Part shown: positions 1-4,517 of the stretch, piece after piece
Layout: every line of letters starts with the position of its first letter
Numbering within the stretch: position 1 is the first letter of the stretch
Notes under the pieces: generated by a model
Told to the model about the DNA's origin: nothing
Seen by the model: the letters and a program-made list of their open reading frames with translations, nothing else
The model's database searches: none
DNA from: JBHHZJ01 sp046758005
GTDB taxonomy: Bacteria; Pseudomonadota; Alphaproteobacteria; Kiloniellales; J153
Direction: 5' to 3'
Assembly (NCBI GenBank): GCA_046758005.1
Contig: JBHHZJ010000146.1
Coordinates: 1-6,010 of the forward strand
DNA length: 6,010 nucleotides
Translations under genes and position numbers: made by a program

Positions 1-7
1 TCCGCTT

Positions 8-38
8 GTGGTGCGCGCACCACGGCGCGAACCGCGCC
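8..38. repeat. Perfect 16-bp palindrome followed by a small hairpin
   Basis: Positions 8-23 read GTGGTGCGCGCACCAC, identical to its own reverse complement. Directly after it, GGCGCG (24-29) and CGCGCC (33-38) can pair across the 3-base loop AAC. The pair lies just beyond the stop codon of the leftward regulator gene. No T-tract follows on either strand, so a classical intrinsic terminator is not supported. A dimeric-repressor operator or a structured RNA end are alternatives. The palindrome is a direct observation and its role is unknown. Confidence 0.5.
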
Positions 39-78
39 TAACCGGCGGGTCAAAGCCCAGCGGTCAAAAGGGTCATTA

Positions 79-423
79 TCACCGAGACTTGGTATAAACC
101 CCGCCCGGCGCCCCGGCCCGCCCGGCGCGAAGCCTCGGGAGGTCGTTTCTCATGCGACGCCGCGTCCGATACAAGGTCCCGTGACCGTTGTTGGCGTGTC
201 CCGCCTCGGTCGCCGCCGAACGGAAATAGGTCAGGATGAAAACCCGAATCGCCGCGGTCAGGCTCGACGCCTGGCGGCGCGCGTCGACCAAGCCGCAGAC
301 CTCGTGCAGGGTCATGCCCTCGCGCCGGCAGATTTCCGCCAGGGCATCCCACATTGCCGGCTCGAGGCGCACGCTGGTGCGCCGCCTGCCGATAAAGACG
401 TTCTTGTTCACGAGCGTGCTCAC
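79..423 (-). CDS. Ribbon-helix-helix domain protein (RHH_4-like), small DNA-binding regulator
   Basis: With a GTG start at 423 this encodes 114 aa. Residues 14-20 (RRTSVRL) fit the DNA-contacting beta strand of a ribbon-helix-helix fold. The following EPAMWDALAEICRREGMTL is a typical first helix of the alphaproteobacterial RHH_4 family, and SSLTAAIRVFILTYF (53-67) is its characteristic C-terminal helix. Such proteins bind DNA as dimers in the cytoplasm, but the targets of this family are mostly unknown. The tail after about residue 75 is Arg/Gly-rich and looks disordered. The frame stays open upstream to a TTG at 582. I prefer GTG 423 because family members usually begin with the STLVNKNV-like segment and because a TATAAT lies inside the longer version. 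The ribosome-binding site at 423 is poor (AAGGG only a few bases upstream), so the start is uncertain; GTG at 411 is another option. The gene is divergent from bolA. Confidence 0.75.
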   Translation of the reverse strand: MSTLVNKNVFIGRRRTSVRLEPAMWDALAEICRREGMTLHEVCGLVDARRQASSLTAAIRVFILTYFRSAATEAGHANNGHGTLYRTRRRMRNDLPRLRAGRAGAPGGVYTKSR

Positions 424-564
424 GCCCTTGGCCCGGCGGCTGTTGGGGACGACATTCCCCGGGCCTTTGCCCTCGGCGTCGAGGTCGCCAATTTCGTACG
501 CCCTCTTTGGATGCTCTTGCCCGCTATGGTAGGCAGGAACAAACCGAATGCAACTTAAAACTGT

Positions 565-570
565 ATTATA
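565..570 (-). promoter_or_regulatory. Candidate -10 box for the leftward RHH gene
   Basis: The minus strand reads TATAAT here, a perfect match to the sigma-70 -10 consensus. No good -35 is found at 15-18 bases upstream (the sequence there is TCTCCC-like), and no extended -10 TGn is present. The plus strand overlaps with TATTAT at 564-569, a 5/6 match facing bolA, so the site could serve either direction. If used leftward, the leader to GTG 423 would be about 135 bases. Confidence 0.35.
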
Positions 571-670
571 GGAAAAATGCAATCATTGGGAGAGTGACGC
601 ACGAACGCCGGGGTATCCGGCCGGACGGGCCGGCATCGCATTGGCGGGTGTCGGCGCGGTGAAAAGGGCT

Positions 671-676
671 TATATT
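671..676 (+). promoter_or_regulatory. Candidate -10 box for bolA
   Basis: TATATT on the plus strand is a 5/6 match to TATAAT and lies in the last AT-rich patch before bolA. A start near 683 would give a leader of about 75 bases that includes the 701-716 hairpin. The nearest -35-like TTGGCG (641-646) is 24 bases away, which is too far, so support comes from the -10 alone. Confidence 0.25.
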
Positions 677-700
677 CATTCGGGGCGAGCCTCGACGGCG

Positions 701-716
701 CGCGGCGAGCGCCGCG
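701..716 (+). other. GC-rich hairpin in the presumed bolA 5' leader
   Basis: CGCGGC (701-706) and GCCGCG (711-716) form a perfect 6-bp stem with a GAGC loop, ending 27 bases before the AGGAG site of bolA. It has no following T-run, so it is not a standard terminator. It could affect leader stability or translation, or be a chance product of high GC content. Confidence 0.3.
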
Positions 717-756
717 GGAGCCGGCCCTCCATCCGTGCGGAGCAGGAGCCTAGGGA

Positions 757-1077
757 ATGAGCGTGCAAGAGCGCATTGGGGCGAAGCTCACGTCCTCGTT
801 GGCGCCGGCGCACCTCGAGGTCGTCAACGAAAGCCACATGCACAGCGTGCCGCCAGGGTCCGAAACGCATTTCAAGGTGGTCGTCGTCTCCGATCGCTTC
901 GAAGGCGTGCCGCTGGTCCGGCGCCATCGGACGGTGAACGCGATCCTGCAGGAGGAGCTGCGCGAGCGCGTCCACGCCCTGTCGTTGCAAACGCTGACCG
1001 CCGCCGAGTGGGCGCGCCGCGACGGCCAAACGATGGCCTCGCCCGCGTGCCGGGGCGGGAGCAAGGCGGACGAATAG
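757..1077 (+). CDS. bolA: BolA family protein
   Basis: This is a 106-residue BolA protein, a normal length for the family. The signature runs through residues 22-85: VNESHMHS with H27 and H29, then GSETHFKVVVVSDRFEG, VRRHRTVNAIL and ERVHALSLQTLTAAEW. H73 in VHALSL is the invariant C-terminal histidine that, in characterised BolA proteins, ligates the shared [2Fe-2S] cluster with a monothiol glutaredoxin. BolA proteins are cytosolic and act in iron-sulfur trafficking and iron sensing; older literature links E. coli BolA to morphology and stress transcription. The ATG is set by AGGAG at 744-748 with an 8-base spacer. The tail after W85 is short and probably flexible, with a lone C98. The gene heads the rightward block. 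A 145-base gap to the next gene makes co-transcription possible but not certain. Confidence 0.93.
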   Translation: MSVQERIGAKLTSSLAPAHLEVVNESHMHSVPPGSETHFKVVVVSDRFEGVPLVRRHRTVNAILQEELRERVHALSLQTLTAAEWARRDGQTMASPACRGGSKADE

Positions 1078-1222
1078 CGCCGCGCCGAGCGACGCCTGGC
1101 CCTGCGCGGCGACGGCCCGCGAGACGCGAGGGATCGTGGCCAAGGCCGCGGCGCGATAGCCGGGACAATCCGGCCCGGCGCCGCCGCGCGGCATCACGGA
1201 AAATCCGGCAGGGCGCTCGTCG
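1078..1222. other. Short GC-rich intergenic gap, no gene seen
   Basis: The 145 bases between bolA and the SGNH gene contain a 5-bp hairpin (GCCGG 1159-1163, CCGGC 1170-1174) and a 10-bp palindrome GCCGCGCGGC (1183-1192). There is no T-tract after either and no convincing promoter. AGGG at 1210-1213 serves the next gene as a ribosome-binding site. Confidence 0.4.
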
Positions 1223-2539
1223 GTGGGCAAGTTCGCGAACATCACGCTGGGCCTGGCGGTCCTCTACTGCGCCTCGATCCTTGGCTACGCGCTCTACCGC
1301 TGGCTCAACCAGGGGCTGGAGGGCGCCGAGGCCGTTCTTTACATCGTCGTTCCGGCGATCCTGGCGGGTGCCCTGGCCGCCTGTTTCAGGCTCGGCCGCG
1401 ACGGCCGGGCCACCGCGGCCCTGATCCTCTTGGGCGCCGGGGCCGGAACCTACGCCGCCGAGGGCTACCTCGCTCTCCGGGTGCACCCCATTCGCTCTCA
1501 GATCGCGTTCGTCGAGCAGCTCCGGCGTCAGGGCCTGGAGGCCTACCCGTTCGTCAATCCGGACGCACTGCTGCGGCCCGGGCCGGACGGCGTCCTGCGC
1601 TCGATCCTCGCCCTGGACGGGATCGAAGTGCTGCCGTTGGCCCAGGTTCCGGACACCTTCAGCGTTGCCTGCAACGAAACCGGCGAGCACATGACCTACC
1701 GGATCGACGAGCACGGCTTCCGCAACCCCGCAGGCCTGTGGGACGCGCCGAGGATCGACATCGCCGCCGTGGGGGATTCGTTCGTCGAAGGGGATTGCGT
1801 CCCGCAAGGACGCAACATGATCTCTTGGGTCAGGCAGGCGCGCCCGAACACGATCAACCTTGGGGTGGGTGGAACGGGACCCCTCGCGCAGTTGGCGATA
1901 CTCAAGGAATACGCGTCCCGCCTTGCGCCGAAAATCGTGATCTGGGCGTTCTACGAAGGGAACGATTTGGGCGAGTTGATCCGGGAAAGAAGGAGCCCCT
2001 TGCTGATGCGGTACCTCGATCCGGGGTTCAGCCAGGGCTTGCCCGGCCGGCGGGACGAGATTCGCGCGATCCTGGCGGACTTCCTCGAGGAGCAGATGCA
2101 CAAGGTCAGCGACTCGAAGGATTTCGGCACGCGCCTTGTCAAGTTTGCCACGCTTTACGATTTGCGGGAGGAACTCCGCCTGAGCCTCGGCGGCGGCAAA
2201 GGTGCTGGACCGGACGAGTTGCGGCTGTTGGCCGCGATCCTGGCGGAGGCGAACGCCGCCGTCACGTCCTGGGGCGGCGCGCTTCGTTTCGTCTACCTGC
2301 CGAGCGCCGCCCGTTACTTCGGCGCCGAGGACGACGAACGGGTCCTGCGGGCGACGCAGGAACGGGTCCGGCGCATCGTCGTCGGCCTGCAAGTTCCGTT
2401 CGTGAACGTGGCGGCGGCCTTCGACGCCGCGGCGCGCCCCAAGGCGCTTTGGTTCCACGCCGACAGCCACTACAACGAGGAGGGCTACCGCGTCGCGGGG
2501 CAGGCGATCCTGGATTCGCTCGACGCTTCGGGAGACTAG
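1223..2539 (+). CDS. Membrane-anchored SGNH/GDSL hydrolase-like protein
   Basis: This is a 438-residue protein. Three hydrophobic segments (about 6-27, 37-56, 63-85) precede a soluble domain. The Arg-rich loop RLGRDGR (56-62) should be cytoplasmic, which puts the domain in the periplasm. SGNH blocks occur in order: GDSF at 184-187 with S186 as the nucleophile, a glycine turn NLGVGGTGP (212-220), GND (246-248), and D414-S-H416 in DSHYNEEGYRVAG, resembling the D-x-H end of AlgJ/AlgX-like O-acetyl transferases and esterases. The full set of catalytic residues suggests an active esterase or acyltransferase on a cell-envelope glycan or lipid; the substrate cannot be read from the sequence. The GTG start is supported by AGGG nine bases upstream and by leaving the first membrane segment intact. 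It lies between bolA and the J-domain gene, which are otherwise often close neighbours, so it may be a lineage-specific insertion. Confidence 0.85.
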   Translation: MGKFANITLGLAVLYCASILGYALYRWLNQGLEGAEAVLYIVVPAILAGALAACFRLGRDGRATAALILLGAGAGTYAAEGYLALRVHPIRSQIAFVEQLRRQGLEAYPFVNPDALLRPGPDGVLRSILALDGIEVLPLAQVPDTFSVACNETGEHMTYRIDEHGFRNPAGLWDAPRIDIAAVGDSFVEGDCVPQGRNMISWVRQARPNTINLGVGGTGPLAQLAILKEYASRLAPKIVIWAFYEGNDLGELIRERRSPLLMRYLDPGFSQGLPGRRDEIRAILADFLEEQMHKVSDSKDFGTRLVKFATLYDLREELRLSLGGGKGAGPDELRLLAAILAEANAAVTSWGGALRFVYLPSAARYFGAEDDERVLRATQERVRRIVVGLQVPFVNVAAAFDAAARPKALWFHADSHYNEEGYRVAGQAILDSLDASGD

Positions 2540-2556
2540 CCCGTGCGGGCAATTCC

Positions 2557-2740
2557 GGTCATTCCGGCCGCGACTTTTCTTCAAACCATTAATTTTGCTA
2601 GAAAAATAGCCGTACCGGAATCCAGGGGGCAAGCCGCGACAGGACCGGCCCTGGATCCCGGATACCTCGGTTCGCCAACCGAACCTCGATCCCCGCTTGC
2701 GCGGGGACAAGCTTGGGGCAAACCGGGTTCCGGGACGACG
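2557..2740. repeat. Degenerate REP/MITE-like palindromic extragenic element
   Basis: The ends are imperfect inverted repeats: GTCATTCCGG (2558-2567) against CCGGGACGAC (2730-2739), pairing at 8 of 10 positions. Inside, GGAATCCAGGG (2617-2627) pairs with CCCTGGATCCC (2649-2659) with one mismatch. GGTTCG (2669-2674) pairs with CGAACC (2680-2685), and TCCCCGC (2690-2696) pairs perfectly with GCGGGGA (2701-2707) around a TTGC loop. The motifs GTCATTCC, AATCCAGG, CTGGATCCC and CCCCGCTTGCGCGGGGA recur in dispersed extragenic repeats of many alphaproteobacteria, which is established knowledge. That this copy belongs to such a family is my inference from resemblance. It encodes no transposase and, if mobile, would be non-autonomous. 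I cannot define a target-site duplication. Confidence 0.6.
2690..2707 (+). other. Strong hairpin within the repeat element
   Basis: A perfect 7-bp GC-rich stem (TCCCCGC / GCGGGGA) with a 4-base TTGC loop. It could stall or stabilise the end of a transcript coming from the SGNH gene, but no U-tract follows, so it is not called a terminator. Confidence 0.4.
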
Positions 2741-2808
2741 GCCGTCAACCATACGGAAAGGCCGCTGGGGGACGATCGGAGCGGACCAGGCAACCGGGCC
2801 CGCCCGGC

Positions 2809-2837
2809 TTGCCTGCCGGCGCGGCGATATCCATACT
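2809..2837 (+). promoter_or_regulatory. Sigma-70-type promoter for the J-domain gene, possibly leaderless
   Basis: TTGCCT (2809-2814) matches the -35 consensus at four of six positions, and CATACT (2832-2837) matches the -10 at four of six. They are separated by exactly 17 bases. A transcription start about seven bases after the -10 falls on or beside position 2844, the A of the downstream ATG. No usable Shine-Dalgarno sequence precedes that ATG, only AGG one base away. Together these suggest transcription starting at the start codon. Confidence 0.5.
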
Positions 2838-2843
2838 TTAGGC

Positions 2844-3404
2844 ATGTCACGCACGATCCCAGAAGCCATCAACGCGCCCTTCCGGCGGCTCCCCGGCGCC
2901 GCCCGGGGCTGCCAGCACCCGGGTTGCCGGGAGGCCGGGGAGTACCGCGCCCCGGTCTCACGGGAGCGGCTGAACGAGTACTATTGGTTCTGCCTCGAGC
3001 ACGTGCGCGAATACAACCAGGCGTGGGACTACTTCGCCGGCATGAGCGAAGCGGAAATCGAGCAGCAGCGGCGTGCCGACACGGTCTGGCAGCGGCCGAG
3101 CTGGCCGCTGGGCCGCTTCGGCGAACGGGGCGCCTACGGGGCGCGGGTTCGCATGCGGGACGGGTTCGGGTTCTTCGCCGAGGACGAGGCCGGGCGGCGC
3201 GCGCCGCGCCCGATGACCGAGGAGCAAAAAGCGCTCGTGGTGCTCGACCTCGAAGAGCCGGTCACGTTCGATGACGTCAGGGCTCGCTACAAGACTTTGG
3301 TCAAGAAGCTGCACCCGGACGCCAACGGTGGCGACCGCGAGGCGGAGGAGCGACTGAAATCCGTCAACCAAGCATACGCGGCGCTCAAGGTCAGCTTCGC
3401 CTGA
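2844..3404 (+). CDS. J-domain (DnaJ-like) protein with N-terminal Cys/His motif
   Basis: This 186-residue protein has a C-terminal J domain at about 128-183: LDLEEPVTFDDVRARYKTLV, then the diagnostic HPD at 157-159, then AEERLKSVNQAYAALK. HPD is the tripeptide that stimulates Hsp70 (DnaK) ATPase. There is no Gly/Phe-rich region or central zinc finger, so this is a class C (type III) J protein, likely cytosolic. The N-terminal part has C23, C28, C50 and H53 (CQHPGC and FCLEH), spaced like a small zinc site; zinc binding is inferred. The ATG at 2844 is chosen because the frame upstream lies in the repeat element and promoter, and because resemblance to family members begins at about MSRTIPEAINAPFRRLPGA. 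This type of protein commonly sits just before cobS/cobT in alphaproteobacteria, where it is annotated only as a DnaJ-domain or molecular chaperone protein. Its client is unknown. Confidence 0.88.
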   Translation: MSRTIPEAINAPFRRLPGAARGCQHPGCREAGEYRAPVSRERLNEYYWFCLEHVREYNQAWDYFAGMSEAEIEQQRRADTVWQRPSWPLGRFGERGAYGARVRMRDGFGFFAEDEAGRRAPRPMTEEQKALVVLDLEEPVTFDDVRARYKTLVKKLHPDANGGDREAEERLKSVNQAYAALKVSFA

Positions 3405-3417
3405 GCCGCCGAATTGT

Positions 3418-3446
3418 TTGGACCGTGCGGCATCTTCGCTTATCTA
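3418..3446 (+). promoter_or_regulatory. Weak candidate promoter for cobS-cobT
   Basis: TTGGAC (3418-3423) and TATCTA (3441-3446) are 17 bases apart in the 83-base gap between the J-domain gene and cobS. Each matches consensus at only about three of six positions. TACATT (3445-3450) is an alternative -10 without a well-placed -35. No terminator is seen after the J-domain gene, so read-through could also express cobS. Confidence 0.25.
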
Positions 3447-3487
3447 CATTAGCCGGGACCAAGTCAGGCAAGACGGAAGGAGCCTTC

Positions 3488-4489
3488 ATGGCCTCAGCAC
3501 AAGTCATCGGTGGCGGCGACCTGCCGATGGACGGACCGGACATAACCGTCTCGGTCCGGCAGAGCTTCGGGATCGACTGCGACATGCAGGTCCCGGCCTA
3601 CAGCCAACCCAGCGAGTACGTCCCCGACCTGGACGAGGTGTACCGCTTCGATCGGGACACGACGCTCTCGATCCTGGCCGGGTTCGCCTACAACCGGCGG
3701 GTCATGATCCAGGGCTATCACGGCACCGGCAAGTCGACCCACATCGAACAGGTCTCGGCCCGGCTCAACTGGCCTTGCCTGCGCATCAATCTGGACAGCC
3801 ACATCAGCCGCATCGACCTCGTCGGCAAGGACGCCATCGTGCTCAGGGACGGCAAGCAGGTGACCGAGTTCCGCCAGGGGCTGCTGCCCTGGTCGCTGCA
3901 GCGGCCGATGGCGCTCGTCTTCGACGAGTACGACGCCGGGCGTCCCGACGTCATGTTCGTGATCCAGCGGGTGCTGGAGGTCGAGGGCCGGCTGACGCTG
4001 CTCGACCAAAACCGCGTCATCCGGCCGCATCCGGCCTTCCGCCTGTTCGCCACGACCAACACCATCGGCCTGGGCGACACGACCGGCCTCTATCACGGCA
4101 CGCAGCAGCTCAACCAGGGCCAGATGGACCGCTGGAACATCGTCGCCACGCTCAACTACCTGGCGCACGAGGAGGAGGAGGAGATCGTCCTGGCGAAGTG
4201 CCCGGATTACGACACCAAGGAGGCGCGCGATACGATCGCGGCCATGGTGGCGGTGGCGGATCTCAGCCGCAGCGGCTTCATCAACGGCGACATCTCGACC
4301 GTGATGAGCCCGCGCACGGTCATCACGTGGGCGCAGAACGCGAAGATCTTCGACGACATCGGTTTCGCCTTCCGGGTCACCTTCCTGAACAAGTGCGACG
4401 AGATGGAACGCCCGGTCGTCGCCGAGTACTACCAGCGCTGCTTCGGCACCGAGCTTCCCGAAAGCGGAGTCAAGGCGAGCCTGGTCTAG
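3488..4489 (+). CDS. cobS: CobS, AAA+ ATPase subunit of aerobic cobaltochelatase
   Basis: This is a 333-residue MoxR-type AAA+ ATPase, essentially the length of the characterised CobS (about 330 aa). The Walker A motif is GYHGTGKS at 76-83 (K82, S83). Walker B is LVFDEYDA with D146 and E147. The sensor-1 segment is FATTNTIG with N191, R215 in the MDRWN segment is a plausible arginine finger, and R276 in SPRTVITW is a plausible sensor 2. With CobT it forms the chaperone-like ATPase complex that drives CobN to insert cobalt into hydrogenobyrinic acid a,c-diamide in aerobic cobalamin synthesis in the cytoplasm. The ATG at 3488 has a strong GGAAGGAG site (3475-3482) five bases upstream; the frame continues upstream to a GTG at 3425 that lacks such support and lies over the possible promoter. 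cobT follows after 28 bases. cobN is not in the window, so cobaltochelatase function is assigned from family resemblance. Confidence 0.93.
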   Translation: MASAQVIGGGDLPMDGPDITVSVRQSFGIDCDMQVPAYSQPSEYVPDLDEVYRFDRDTTLSILAGFAYNRRVMIQGYHGTGKSTHIEQVSARLNWPCLRINLDSHISRIDLVGKDAIVLRDGKQVTEFRQGLLPWSLQRPMALVFDEYDAGRPDVMFVIQRVLEVEGRLTLLDQNRVIRPHPAFRLFATTNTIGLGDTTGLYHGTQQLNQGQMDRWNIVATLNYLAHEEEEEIVLAKCPDYDTKEARDTIAAMVAVADLSRSGFINGDISTVMSPRTVITWAQNAKIFDDIGFAFRVTFLNKCDEMERPVVAEYYQRCFGTELPESGVKASLV

Positions 4490-4517
4490 CCGCAGGCGCG
4501 CGGCGGGAAAGGCGGGC

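Larger units (their letters stand above)
424..756. other. Divergent intergenic region between the RHH regulator and bolA
   Basis: This 333-base stretch has no convincing gene under the chosen starts. It contains an AT-rich island (about 550-590) that stands out against the GC-rich surroundings and holds -10-like boxes on both strands. It also contains a hairpin at 617-633 (CCGGCC, 5-base loop, GGCCGG), a TATATT at 671-676, and a second hairpin at 701-716 (CGCGGC, loop GAGC, GCCGCG) upstream of the bolA ribosome-binding site. The left part (424-582) is an open frame continuous with the RHH gene and could encode an N-terminal extension, though it shows no recognisable domain. The layout suits divergent promoters for the two flanking genes. 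Confidence 0.5.
2540..2843. other. Intergenic region with palindromic repeat element and promoter
   Basis: This 304-base gap has no supported gene; frames that cross it are continuations of neighbouring frames. It begins with a small hairpin overlapping the SGNH stop (GCCC, loop GTGC, GGGC, 2539-2550, no T-tract). A REP/MITE-like element occupies about 2557-2740, with an AT-rich patch (about 2574-2610) inside its left half. It ends with the J-domain gene promoter at 2809-2837. Confidence 0.5.

Noticed and set aside
47..75. Three GGTCA repeats (48-52, 62-66, 71-75)
   Set aside because: The units are only five bases long and unevenly spaced (14 and 9 bases), which could easily be chance. There is no sign of a CRISPR-like or iteron array.
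2539..2550. Hairpin at the SGNH stop codon as an intrinsic terminator
   Set aside because: The stem is only four base pairs with a 4-base loop and is followed by no T-tract.
2697..2843. 49-codon upstream extension of the J-domain gene
   Set aside because: It would begin inside the CCCCGC hairpin of the repeat element and read through the promoter. The recognisable protein begins at 2844.
872..2872. 666-codon open frame on the minus strand opposite the SGNH gene
   Set aside because: It lies antisense to a well-supported SGNH gene, overlaps the repeat element and part of bolA, is Arg/Pro/Gly-rich and shows no domain. Long antisense frames are expected where codon third positions are mostly G or C.
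2543..3274. Plus-strand frame running through the repeat element into the J-domain gene
   Set aside because: It is out of frame with the J protein and starts in the repeat element. It ends within the J-domain coding region without forming a motif.
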